Shown: piece after piece, positions 19,565 to 26,068 of the stretch
How positions within the stretch are numbered: the first letter of the stretch is position 1
Layout of the letters: every line of letters begins with the position of its first letter
Virus record (IMG/VR): IMGVR_UViG_3300044619_001658
Coordinates: 1 to 26,082 of that record
Strand: one strand, 5' to 3'
Source: a virus
DNA: 26,082 bases
Translations under genes and position numbers: made by a program
The notes under the pieces: model-generated
Database searches by the model: none
The model's input: the letters and a program-made list of their open reading frames with translations, nothing else
Told to the model about the DNA's origin: nothing

Positions 19565-19740
19565 TGACCTACTACAAACCGTGCCCAGAGTGCGGGGGCC
19601 GAGGAACGGTGCTCTATGAGCGCGTCTTCAGCCACAACTACGGCCGCGACGTGGGCTTCATCGAGGAATACGAGGACACCTGCGAAAACTGCGACGGCTT
19701 GGGCCAGATCGAGGACTACGACGACGAGGAGGACGAGTGA
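19564..19740 (+). CDS. DnaJ-type zinc-finger mini-protein
   Basis: A 58-residue protein with two CxxCxG repeats: CPECGGRG (C7, C10) and CENCDGLG (C40, C43), the signature of the DnaJ cysteine-rich zinc domain, and an acidic tail (DYDDEEDE). It would bind one zinc ion through the four Cys. Stand-alone zinc fingers of this type occur in many phages and may have chaperone-like or nucleic-acid roles. The start overlaps the previous stop by one base, and the stop overlaps the next start (TGATG). Confidence 0.75.
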   Translation: MTYYKPCPECGGRGTVLYERVFSHNYGRDVGFIEEYEDTCENCDGLGQIEDYDDEEDE

Positions 19741-19946
19741 TGGCCAAGTGGAACGTGCGCGGCACCCCAGAGAACCAAGGTCCGAGGCCCGGTGAAATCC
19801 GCATCATCAACTACATGGACGGAAGGGACGATCATGGCAACTGGATCGTCCGGGAGCGCATCGATCAGTTCTGGGACGGGCAGTGGTCACCTGTCAAAAT
19901 GTATCACATGAACGGGAACGGCTCGATGGTGGAGGTGAAGCAATGA
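19740..19946 (+). CDS. Small phage protein
   Basis: A 68-residue protein beginning MAKWNVRGTPENQGPRPGEI, with RIINYMDGRDDHGNWIVRER and a C-terminal KMYHMNGNGSMVEVKQ. The ENQGPRPGE stretch is encoded by a heptamer array (19777-19790). The sequence looks like a small beta-rich fold. No family is recognised. It overlaps both neighbours. Confidence 0.55.
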   Translation: MAKWNVRGTPENQGPRPGEIRIINYMDGRDDHGNWIVRERIDQFWDGQWSPVKMYHMNGNGSMVEVKQ

Positions 19947-19964
19947 CCAAGGTCCGAGAGCCAA
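19771..19964 (+). repeat. Two RAGGWCC heptamer arrays
   Basis: AGAACC-AAGGTCC-GAGGCCC (19771-19790) inside the gene at 19740, and AAGGTCC-GAGAGCC-AAG (19949-19965) directly after the start codon of the gene at 19943. Units are seven bases apart in both. The interval between them is ordinary coding sequence. Confidence 0.6.
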
Positions 19965-20800
19965 GCTCCGTTGTCGAGATGGCGGAGAGGTGTCGACAGG
20001 TAAAAGACCACATCAGATACATGCCTGAAGTGGACGCAGAAACGAGGAGGATGTCGGAGGAGATTGCAGGAACCTTTGCTGAGGCAGACTTCTACGAGCT
20101 CAACGCAGGCATCACCACTGCGGTGGATCAAATGTATGAGGCTCTCTTCCGGGGTAAAAACACGGAAAGCTTGGTCTTGGATCAAGACTGCCGCCTTCCG
20201 TCCAGCATCTGCGTATTTTGGGCCCACTCCACCCGGATCAAGGTTACCGACTTCGAGGAGCCTATTCCTTTTGCATACTATGCTGCGGAATTGGAGGGGA
20301 TAACCCATGTCTACCTCATCTCCCCGTATTTCACGCCGCTGATTCAGGGCGGATACGAGGTTGGGTCTGAGGGAGGCATTCTGGCCCACCGAATGGGGGA
20401 AGAGGATGACATGCATCAACGGGCAGCACATGTACTGACCGTCGCTGCGATGTGCTCGGTGCTGAACCAGCCCTCGTTCACCAAGCGTGATCCCGCAGGA
20501 TCGCGTCAGGAACGCCGCGCTGCCAACCGCAGCGGGGGCTACGCCACTGACGCATGGCACAAGATCACGTGGAACATTGGCGAAGAGGTCAAGGCCAAGC
20601 TCACCCGCGACGAGCCTGTGCGCTGCATGCCACTGCACTACACCCGTGGCCATTGGCGCAGGGCCGAGGAGGGCTGGAAGAACACCACCCAGCGCAAGGA
20701 CGGCCTCTGGTATCAGTGGATCGAGGGCTTCTGGTCGGGGCACCCGGCCTTTGGCATCAAGAAATCTTATCACGCACCGAAGATGGGAGACGCAGCGTGA
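19943..20800 (+). CDS. Large unknown protein with GHWR...WSGHPAFG C-terminal motif
   Basis: A 285-residue protein, the largest of the operon. The first 200 residues are a mixed fold (ELNAGITTAVDQMYEALF, FYYAAELEGITHVYLISPYF region) that I cannot name. The C terminus carries MPLHYTRGHWRRAEEGWKNT and WIEGFWSGHPAFGIKKSYHA, a module I have seen at the end of assorted phage proteins and which may be a nucleic-acid or virion-contact element. ATGA overlap with the preceding gene. A heptamer array immediately follows the start codon. Confidence 0.6.
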   Translation: MTKVREPSSVVEMAERCRQVKDHIRYMPEVDAETRRMSEEIAGTFAEADFYELNAGITTAVDQMYEALFRGKNTESLVLDQDCRLPSSICVFWAHSTRIKVTDFEEPIPFAYYAAELEGITHVYLISPYFTPLIQGGYEVGSEGGILAHRMGEEDDMHQRAAHVLTVAAMCSVLNQPSFTKRDPAGSRQERRAANRSGGYATDAWHKITWNIGEEVKAKLTRDEPVRCMPLHYTRGHWRRAEEGWKNTTQRKDGLWYQWIEGFWSGHPAFGIKKSYHAPKMGDAA

Positions 20801-20970
20801 CCGACCGCACCCTAACCCCGGAGGTCTACGGCGACTTCGGGCTGTTCCTCGAACAGATGGGCCTGCGGCCCAAGCACATCGAAAATACTAAGACAACCCC
20901 CCAGTCCAAGGAATATCCCAAGGCGGAGACCAGCGACTGGTACAAGCAAGGCAAGGAGTGCCCATTTTGA
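20797..20970 (+). CDS. Small protein starting with GTG
   Basis: A 57-residue protein: TDRTLTPEVYGDFGLFLEQM, GLRPKHIENTKTTPQS and a basic tail DWYKQGKECPF. The GTG start overlaps the previous TGA as GTGA, and the stop overlaps the TTG of the next gene. No family is recognised. It could bind a partner from the same transcript, but this is not shown. Confidence 0.6.
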   Translation: MTDRTLTPEVYGDFGLFLEQMGLRPKHIENTKTTPQSKEYPKAETSDWYKQGKECPF

Positions 20971-21227
20971 GCTACGCAGAACGCATCGAATCGCAGAACC
21001 AACAAGTCCTTGCCTACCTTCGCACGGGCAAGGTCATCACGCCCCTTGAAGCCCTCGAGCAGTTCGGCTGCTTCCGGCTGGCCGCGAGGATTTATGATCT
21101 CCGCAAGCGGGGCTGGCCTATCCACTGCGACCGCACCGCCATGGAAGGCGGCAAGATCGTCGGACACTACAGCATGGCACAGGACCAAGGTCTCTGGCCC
21201 GTCAACCTGAATGGACCCGCAGCATGA
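20967..21227 (+). CDS. HTH_39-like helix-turn-helix protein
   Basis: An 86-residue protein matching the HTH_39 layout: SQNQQVLAYLRTGKVITPLE, then ALEQFGCFRLAARIYDLRKR and GWPIHCD (about residues 9-53). These small winged-helix proteins are common in phages and may regulate transcription. The TTG start at 20967 is preferred because AAGGAG lies eight bases upstream; the GTG at 20958 overlaps that site. The C-terminal part SMAQDQGLWPVN is encoded by a heptamer array. It overlaps both neighbours. Confidence 0.7.
   Translation: MSYAERIESQNQQVLAYLRTGKVITPLEALEQFGCFRLAARIYDLRKRGWPIHCDRTAMEGGKIVGHYSMAQDQGLWPVNLNGPAA
21181..21200 (+). repeat. RAGGWCC heptamer array
   Basis: AGGACC-AAGGTCT-CTGGCCC, seven-base register, at the C terminus of the HTH_39-like gene. 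Confidence 0.5.
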
Positions 21228-21493
21228 CCCTATCACCCAACATGACCAAGGAAACCCTCGCTGCCATCATGGACGCGCTGCCGGAGGAGATGACCGCGGC
21301 GGAGCTCACAGCCCTGACGCTGCTGGTGCATGAGAGTTTTCTGAGTACGCCTCAGGAGGTCATCGCCAACCTGATCGCCACGATCTACAGCTACGGGCGG
21401 GCAAAAGGCATTTCTAACTCAGCCATATCAGCAGGCCTGAAGGTATCAGCCCTAGTCTATATGGAAACCCACGACGATGATCGGAAGCACTGA
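21224..21493 (+). CDS. Small helical phage protein
   Basis: An 89-residue helical protein beginning MTLSPNMTKETLAAIMDALP, with EEMTAAELTALTLLVHESFL and ANLIATIYSYGRAKGISN. No catalytic or metal motif. The stop overlaps the start of the next gene by one base. Unknown function; an adaptor or inhibitor is possible but unsupported. Confidence 0.6.
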   Translation: MTLSPNMTKETLAAIMDALPEEMTAAELTALTLLVHESFLSTPQEVIANLIATIYSYGRAKGISNSAISAGLKVSALVYMETHDDDRKH

Positions 21494-21696
21494 TGGAAAC
21501 CATCATCGCTGCCATCGCATTGGTCTGCGGGGAGCACGTTTGCTCGAGCATGGTCTATGAACCAAGGTTCAAGGACCAAGTAACGTGCGAAGCGTACCTC
21601 TTTACGGAGCGTCACCGTCGCTCCAAACTGAACCAGCAGGTCGTCTTAGACGACTGCATCACCACAACCGAAGAACGACTCAAGGAATTCCTATGA
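21493..21696 (+). CDS. Small Cys-containing protein with possible export signal
   Basis: A 67-residue protein. The N terminus METIIAAIALVCGEHVCSSM is short and hydrophobic and could be a weak signal peptide or membrane anchor. The remainder has four Cys in total, allowing disulfides if exported. A heptamer array (21564-21580) lies in the middle. The start overlaps the previous stop, and the stop overlaps the next ATG. Confidence 0.55.
   Translation: METIIAAIALVCGEHVCSSMVYEPRFKDQVTCEAYLFTERHRRSKLNQQVVLDDCITTTEERLKEFL
21561..21580 (+). repeat. RAGGWCC heptamer array inside a gene
   Basis: ACC-AAGGTTC-AAGGACC-AAG, units seven bases apart. Confidence 0.6.
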
Positions 21697-21938
21697 CACA
21701 GATCACACATACGCAGACGGCCGAGATACAAGCCTTTCGCAAGGTCCATGAGGACCTGAAGAAGTGCTTTATCACGTGGGAGGAGGGCGGCATTGCCCCC
21801 AACTTGGCTCTTTGGGCCACAGTCGCGCTGGTTACCGAAACACTGATGAACGCTCTGGGAGACAGAGGGCGGGTGGCCGAGTTTATGCTGGCCGCAATGA
21901 ACTCCTCGCTGTCGGACAACAAAGAAGGAATGAACTGA
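21693..21938 (+). CDS. Small helical phage protein
   Basis: An 81-residue protein beginning MTQITHTQTAEIQAFRKVHE, with helices DLKKCFITWEEG and NLALWATVALVTETLMNALG and FMLAAMNSSLS. The second helix is hydrophobic but interrupted by charges, so a membrane span is doubtful. ATGA overlap at the start. No family is recognised. Confidence 0.6.
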   Translation: MTQITHTQTAEIQAFRKVHEDLKKCFITWEEGGIAPNLALWATVALVTETLMNALGDRGRVAEFMLAAMNSSLSDNKEGMN

Positions 21939-21939
21939 A

Positions 21940-22554
21940 ATGGTTATGGGCTTGAATTACTCGCCGGAGGACGTGAAGGCGTCCGAGGTCTTGATCGCAT
22001 CGGTGGCTGGCTCTGGCGTGGCCTTTGGCCTGCTGCCGCACTATCCCGGCGAGGAGCCGGATGCCGTGGCCATCGCGCCGAAACTGGCGCGGATGAATGA
22101 CCTGCGGATCGGGGACACCGTCGAGGTGGGCTATGTGCCGAATTTCCCGGAGCATGCCGACCGGGTTAAGTATCGGGCCGTCGCGGTCTACCGCAAGACG
22201 GACGGGACCGAGAAGCAAGGACCGGGGACCAAGCCCGGAGAGGCGCGGCGCACCATCGAGCAGCAGGTGCAGGATCGGATCGCGGAGGGCGAGGTCTGGA
22301 ACCGGGCTGAGATGTACGTCGAGCTCTTCGGGGAGACCTTCACCTCGCTGACGGCCTCCGAGGTCGAGCGGGCGCGCTACGAGGCCATCGGCCACAGCAT
22401 GGCGCGGCTGCATGAGACGGGCAGCATTGCCTGCGCCAAGGTCTATGGGCCGGGGAAGAAGAACGCCACGGCGCTGTACTACGCCAAGAACACCTACGTC
22501 CTCGGACGGGCGCTCATGGGGCTGGAGTCGGTGAACGAGGAGGAGAGCGAATGA
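21940..22554 (+). CDS. Two-domain unknown protein (beta N-domain, winged-helix-like C-domain)
   Basis: A 204-residue protein. The first 80 residues look beta-rich (GVAFGLLPHYPGEEPDAVAI, RIGDTVEVGYVPNF, VKYRAVAVYRK) and could be an OB- or barrel-type fold. After a linker containing a heptamer array (22217-22230), the second half has a helical segment with SLTASEVERARYEAIGHSMA that recalls a winged helix. A nucleic-acid contact is plausible but inferred. The ATG follows the previous stop by one base. Confidence 0.6.
   Translation: MVMGLNYSPEDVKASEVLIASVAGSGVAFGLLPHYPGEEPDAVAIAPKLARMNDLRIGDTVEVGYVPNFPEHADRVKYRAVAVYRKTDGTEKQGPGTKPGEARRTIEQQVQDRIAEGEVWNRAEMYVELFGETFTSLTASEVERARYEAIGHSMARLHETGSIACAKVYGPGKKNATALYYAKNTYVLGRALMGLESVNEEESE
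22213..22233 (+). repeat. RAGGWCC heptamer array at an inter-domain linker
   Basis: AAGC-AAGGACC-GGGGACC-AAG, units seven bases apart. It is the rightmost clear copy of the family in the window. Confidence 0.6.
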
Positions 22555-22769
22555 TGTTCTGGCGCAAGAAAGAAGTGACCATGCCGCACCGTGACATCCA
22601 CGCAGAGGCTGCAAGGGGGATCAGCAACGCTGCGTCCGTCCTGCCGCCCAAGCGGTTCATGAACTTTGTCTACTATGCCATCCTTGAAAATCGGCAGGTG
22701 ACTGTCGAGGACATCGACGCGCTGGCCAATCGGCTGTCGCGGGCGGCTTGGGAACGGGGGCGGAGATGA
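22551..22769 (+). CDS. Small basic helical protein
   Basis: A 72-residue protein beginning MMFWRKKEVTMPHRDIHAEA, with ARGISNAASVLPPKRFMNFV and a helix VTVEDIDALANRLSRAAWER. The start overlaps the previous stop as ATGATG. An internal start at residue 11 is possible. No family is recognised. Confidence 0.6.
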   Translation: MMFWRKKEVTMPHRDIHAEAARGISNAASVLPPKRFMNFVYYAILENRQVTVEDIDALANRLSRAAWERGRR

Positions 22770-23104
22770 CCGGATGCAAGTGGCCAGAAGGGCATTGTGC
22801 TTGCTACGCGCAGGAGGCCGTGAAACCTGACTATGCGGGGCGAGTGTGGATGCACTGTGAGGAAGGGTTGTCGATGACAAAGGCAAGCATGTCGCGCTTC
22901 GTGATGTTCTGCCTTCGCAACCGCATCGAGATCGGCACGATCCATCCGTTCAACTCAAACTATGAGAGGAGCCAAGTGTCTGCATCGGTGAGACTGAAGC
23001 CTGAACAATTCACAGCTTTCGAGGCTGAAACGGGCGGAAAACTAAGAGAGCCACCACGCATCTCTCTGAACTCAAGCAGCCCTAGAGATACACTTGGAGA
23101 GTGA
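22766..23104 (+). CDS. Unknown protein with Cys-rich N terminus
   Basis: A 112-residue protein. The N terminus MTGCKWPEGHCACYAQEAVK holds three Cys and a His that might bind metal; the rest contains RFVMFCLRNRIEIGTIHPFN and a Ser/Pro-rich tail. ATGA overlap at the start. No known family. Confidence 0.55.
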   Translation: MTGCKWPEGHCACYAQEAVKPDYAGRVWMHCEEGLSMTKASMSRFVMFCLRNRIEIGTIHPFNSNYERSQVSASVRLKPEQFTAFEAETGGKLREPPRISLNSSSPRDTLGE

Positions 23105-23105
23105 A

Positions 23106-23525
23106 ATGACCATCGACATGACCAACAACCGTGTGACGTATGGCCTGCTGAGCGACGAGGAAAAGGCTGCGCTGCATGAGCATGAGAAGGCGGGTGGGGA
23201 GTTTTTGTTCACCTGCGGCTGCGACCAAGACTGGGAACCGTTGAGTTCGCCAAACTGGTTATGGTTAGACAACATAATCTACCGCACCGACCCTCTGCCC
23301 AAGACCCAAGACCTGATCGCATGGGAGAAGCTGCCTGATTGGGTTGAGTGGGTGGCAAGGGATGGGGACGGCACGGTTTTCGCCTACGACGAAGAACCTG
23401 AGTGCCGTGGCGATAAGTGGGTGTTTGGGGGTTCTGAATGCACACGCATCGACTACTGGCCCGGCATCGTGCAGGTCGGGACGTGTGATTGGAAAGACAG
23501 CAAGCAGCGGAGGCCGCAGAAATGA
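23106..23525 (+). CDS. Conserved phage protein with DWKDS tail motif
   Basis: A 139-residue Trp-rich protein. It resembles a widespread group of unnamed phage proteins: SDEEKAALHEHEKAGG, IIYRTDPLPKTQDLIAWEKL, PDWVEWVARDGDGTVFAYDE and the closing CDWKDSKQRRPQK, where the group usually shows DWKDSL. These occur in accessory regions of many phages without known function. The ATG at 23106 follows the preceding stop by one base. Confidence 0.7.
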   Translation: MTIDMTNNRVTYGLLSDEEKAALHEHEKAGGEFLFTCGCDQDWEPLSSPNWLWLDNIIYRTDPLPKTQDLIAWEKLPDWVEWVARDGDGTVFAYDEEPECRGDKWVFGGSECTRIDYWPGIVQVGTCDWKDSKQRRPQK

Positions 23526-23692
23526 GAGACTTTTGGGACAACATCGTGCCGCTGGCGGGCATCGCCTGCCTTGCGTTCTTCATCTACGGGCTGGGTCAGG
23601 TGATCTTCGACGACATGGAGAAAGGTCAATTGCGCTACGAGCAGTGCATCGCCGCCGACAAGCAGTGGGTGCAGGGGAGCTGTGTGAAATGA
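23522..23692 (+). CDS. Small single-pass membrane protein
   Basis: A 56-residue protein with one clear membrane segment (IVPLAGIACLAFFIYGLGQV, about residues 8-27) and a polar C terminus with two Cys (C42 and C54) that could form a disulfide if it faces the periplasm. ATGA overlaps at both ends. Superinfection exclusion or lysis-timing roles are possible for such proteins, but nothing here decides. Confidence 0.6.
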   Translation: MRDFWDNIVPLAGIACLAFFIYGLGQVIFDDMEKGQLRYEQCIAADKQWVQGSCVK

Positions 23693-23940
23693 GCAAACAG
23701 GTCAAGATCAAAAGCCTGATCTGGCGCGACGTGACCATCCCAGAAGGCGCAACTGGTGGCCTATGGCTTGTCGCATATAGCATCGTCGGCGCATACGAAC
23801 TGCACCGCTTTGACGACAAGGTTGGCGTGTATCTTGGGATGCCCGGCGGCATTGCGTTGGACCAATACGTTGACGTTCTGTCAGCCACCGATGCCGCTCA
23901 GGCGAACTTTGAGAAGAAGGTCAGGAGTGTTTTGAAATGA
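23689..23940 (+). CDS. Small unknown protein
   Basis: An 83-residue protein beginning MSKQVKIKSLIWRDVTIPEG, with beta-rich centre (GLWLVAYSIVGAYELHRFDD) and a C-terminal helix (AAQANFEKKVRSVLK). No family is recognised. Coupled to both neighbours by four-base overlaps. An earlier in-frame start lies inside the upstream gene and is rejected. Confidence 0.55.
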   Translation: MSKQVKIKSLIWRDVTIPEGATGGLWLVAYSIVGAYELHRFDDKVGVYLGMPGGIALDQYVDVLSATDAAQANFEKKVRSVLK

Positions 23941-24509
23941 CTGACGAAGAACTGGTGAAGCGGCTGCGAAGCTATGCCAAAGATCAGGGTGGCTGGCATA
24001 ACATTGACGACACCTGCGAAGAAGCCGCCGACCGCATCGAAGCCCTGACCGCCGAGTTAACTCTTGCCGAGCAACGGGGCTATGCCAACGCAATGGAAGC
24101 CGAGCGGAAACTGCATGAGGACCGCATCAAAGCCCTGACCGCCGAGCGTGATGAGCATTGGAAGTCGTTTGTGCATTGGCGGAAGGAGGCAGACGCCCTA
24201 ACCGAGCAACTCGAAGCCGCCCGTGCTGACGCCAAGGAGGCCGAGGCTTATGCGGAGGGGCTGGAGGCCAAGCTGGCGACCTGTGAGGAAATAGGCAGAG
24301 CCTTTGAGGAGGATGCTGGTCAACTTCGGGCCAAGCTGGAAAAGGCGGTGGAGTTGCTCAAGGAGGCGCGGCAAGACCTTGAGGAGTATGTCACCCACGA
24401 ATGGCCGAAGGACGAGCATCCAGTCTACGAGCGTAAGTGGGAGCGAGACATGGAACTGTGCCGCCGCATTGATGCCACGCTGGCCGAGATTAAGGGAGAA
24501 CAGCCATGA
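23937..24509 (+). CDS. Coiled-coil protein with internal repeat
   Basis: A 190-residue protein, mainly Glu/Ala/Leu/Lys heptads from about residue 25 to 150, predicted to be a long coiled coil. A 27-base repeat (24030-24056 and 24120-24146, 26 of 27 identical) encodes RIEALTAE and RIKALTAE thirty residues apart. The N terminus MTDEELVKRLRSYAKDQG and the DTCEEAADRIEAL helix are like those of many unnamed phage proteins. ATGA overlaps at both ends. Confidence 0.7.
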   Translation: MTDEELVKRLRSYAKDQGGWHNIDDTCEEAADRIEALTAELTLAEQRGYANAMEAERKLHEDRIKALTAERDEHWKSFVHWRKEADALTEQLEAARADAKEAEAYAEGLEAKLATCEEIGRAFEEDAGQLRAKLEKAVELLKEARQDLEEYVTHEWPKDEHPVYERKWERDMELCRRIDATLAEIKGEQP

Positions 24510-24652
24510 ACACCGCTGACCGCCTCATCCTGATCGTCGCGGCTGTGTGCGCCTTCATCGGGAACCTTAACGCCGTAGAGGCCCACCGCCACGCCCATGA
24601 GCTGGCCTGTCATGTCGGAGCTAAGGAGCTGTGCGAATACCATGCCCCGTGA
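24506..24652 (+). CDS. Small secreted or membrane-anchored protein
   Basis: A 48-residue protein. MNTADRLILIVAAVCAFIGN is a clear hydrophobic segment followed by LNAVEA, an AxA-like cleavage context. The remainder is His-rich with two Cys (HRHAHELACHVGAKELCEYH). If exported, it would leave a peptide of about 25 residues in the periplasm. It overlaps both neighbours. No known family. Confidence 0.5.
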   Translation: MNTADRLILIVAAVCAFIGNLNAVEAHRHAHELACHVGAKELCEYHAP

Positions 24653-24830
24653 AGTCAGCAACAGCCCCGGTGCGAGAGCGTTGAGGCTGGCGGGCTACGT
24701 GAAGTTGCCTGCGTGGTGGGTCACGCAGGAGCAGTTAGAGTTGATAGAGTACATGGCGAAACAGAACAAAGCCGACATAGACGCAATAAAGGAGAGAGCG
24801 AATGCGCCTTGGATCGAAACGGATTACTAG
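24642..24830 (+). CDS. Small unknown protein
   Basis: A 62-residue protein beginning MPREVSNSPGARALRLAGYV, with KLPAWWVTQEQLELIEYMAK and a C-terminal charged helix. It overlaps the preceding gene by 11 bases and the next by 29. The start at 24642 is preferred to an earlier in-frame codon at 24597 inside the exported mini-protein gene. AAGGAG lies 13 bases upstream, which is far. No family is recognised. Confidence 0.5.
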   Translation: MPREVSNSPGARALRLAGYVKLPAWWVTQEQLELIEYMAKQNKADIDAIKERANAPWIETDY

Positions 24831-25122
24831 AGATATGCTGGAAGCAGCACTGGCCAAGCAGTGGGATCCAACTACCACGTCGCGGCATTACGGGGTGCAT
24901 CGCACGTCGGTCACCGCAGCCTGCGAGCGGTTCGGCATCTCGCTGCCGATGCACAAGTTCTCACCGCAGGCGGTGTCGCGGCGCAGCCCCGAGTGGAAGG
25001 AAGCCGTTGACGCCTTGACGCTCCAGCCCAAGACCAGCCCGACCTGGTCGTGCAGCCCTCGGGCGATCGAACGTGCGCTTGAGAAGATCCAGAACGGAAA
25101 GCGATTGCAGGCCACAGAGTGA
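24802..25122 (+). CDS. Small helix-turn-helix protein, last gene of the operon
   Basis: A 106-residue protein with a likely helix-turn-helix at about residues 11-46: RDMLEAALAKQWDPTTTSRH, then YGVHRTSVTAACERFGISLP. The C-terminal part is basic and may add a DNA contact. AAGGAG lies seven bases before the ATG inside the previous gene. Being last in the operon, before the convergent stem, it may be a regulator acting late or in feedback; this is inference. Confidence 0.65.
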   Translation: MRLGSKRITRDMLEAALAKQWDPTTTSRHYGVHRTSVTAACERFGISLPMHKFSPQAVSRRSPEWKEAVDALTLQPKTSPTWSCSPRAIERALEKIQNGKRLQATE

Positions 25123-25136
25123 CCAGCTAAAACTAT

Positions 25137-25226
25137 CGTGAGGGGCGCAGACGGAACCTGCGGTTTTGTATTGGTCGACGGTCAGACTGCGCTACGGCTC
25201 ACCATCCACCATCAGCGCCCCTCGCG
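25137..25226. ncRNA. Long-range 12-bp stem between converging genes
   Basis: Bases 25137-25148 pair with 25215-25226 (CGTGAGGGGCGC with GCGCCCCTCGCG, one G-T wobble), enclosing 66 bases that include the small hairpin AACC-tgc-GGTT. It fills the gap between the operon end at 25122 and the minus-strand stop at 25230. It could be a bidirectional terminator or a structured RNA; no known RNA family is recognised. Confidence 0.45.
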
Positions 25227-25229
25227 ACT

Positions 25230-25361
25230 TCACTTCTTCTTGGCTTCTTCAGCCTTCTTGATCTTGTTCAAGGTGCCATACACATAGGCATCCTTGCGCT
25301 CGCCCTTCAGGCCCATCTCAGCGGCGCGGCTCATCAAGCTCTTCTCAATCTTTTTCGGCAT
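25230..25361 (-). CDS. Small basic phage protein, MPKKIEKSLMxxA type
   Basis: A 43-residue Lys-rich protein beginning MPKKIEKSLMSRAAEMGLKG, then RKDAYVYGTLNKIKKAEEAK. Similar mini-proteins occur near virion genes in many uncultured phages. CGGAG lies eight bases before the ATG, and the start overlaps the previous stop as TGATG. It is the last gene of the minus-strand unit before the convergent stem. Confidence 0.65.
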   Translation of the reverse strand: MPKKIEKSLMSRAAEMGLKGERKDAYVYGTLNKIKKAEEAKKK

Positions 25362-26068
25362 CACTGTGTCTCCGTAATTAGGATGCCTTCGATCGATGCA
25401 GACACCGCGTTTACCTGGCTCTTAGAGCAGAATCCCTTGGCTTCCACATCAGACTTCTCTGGCAGTGCGATCGGGAAATCAAACCAGAAGTCGATGAACT
25501 TGTTGTTCAGGTTCACGACCGCTGCGTTCTGGAATGGCAGGCCGAACAGCCGATACACCAGGCGAGCCGTGACAAACGCAGCGCTGTCAGATCCATGCGA
25601 GATGGTGCCGTGCGTGATGTAGAACGTCCGACCTGCCGGCACCGTATAGCGCACGCTCTCAGTGCGGTTGTGGCCGTTGTAGATCTGCTCGTACACCGTT
25701 GCCGGCACGCCAGACGTCACAGTGCCATCACCGATGTAGATGTTCTGCGTGGTCGGGTTGGCCATGACGTAGGCGTTCTGAATGCGCAGGTAGCTCTTGA
25801 CCGTGGTCACAGCCGTTTGCCCGGTCAGCGTGACGATCTCATTGATCGGGTTGTAATCCGCATCCAGCCCGTTGATCATCACCTGGCAGGTGGCTGTCGC
25901 ATCATCAGATGACACGCTCATCTGGATCGCGGATGCCGGATACTGGTAGATCCCGCCATGATACCAGATGCTCTCTTCGGACAACCGCACATCTGGGTTG
26001 TTGCCGTAGACAAAGACGGGCGTGCCATTCGACACATGCCCCATAGAGGCACGCAGGTTAAACGGCAT
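25361..26068 (-). CDS. Virion structural protein
   Basis: A 235-residue beta-rich protein. It contains SIWYHGGIYQYPAS, GLDADYNPINEIVTLTGQTA, NIYIGDGTVTSGVPA and YTVPAGRTFYITHGTISHGS, a pattern I recognise from unnamed virion proteins of marine and freshwater phages, probably tail- or fibre-associated. AAGGAA precedes the ATG at 26068. It is transcribed towards the operon, and a circular map would make it part of the same late unit as the capsid gene at the left edge. Confidence 0.7.
   Translation of the reverse strand: MPFNLRASMGHVSNGTPVFVYGNNPDVRLSEESIWYHGGIYQYPASAIQMSVSSDDATATCQVMINGLDADYNPINEIVTLTGQTAVTTVKSYLRIQNAYVMANPTTQNIYIGDGTVTSGVPATVYEQIYNGHNRTESVRYTVPAGRTFYITHGTISHGSDSAAFVTARLVYRLFGLPFQNAAVVNLNNKFIDFWFDFPIALPEKSDVEAKGFCSKSQVNAVSASIEGILITETQ

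Noticed and set aside
10488-22233. Inverted repeats of an insertion sequence
   Set aside because: The heptamer arrays occur singly, do not bracket a transposase gene and show no target duplications.
25137-25226. tRNA gene
   Set aside because: The outer stem is 12 pairs with no CCA end and no T-loop or anticodon arm could be drawn.
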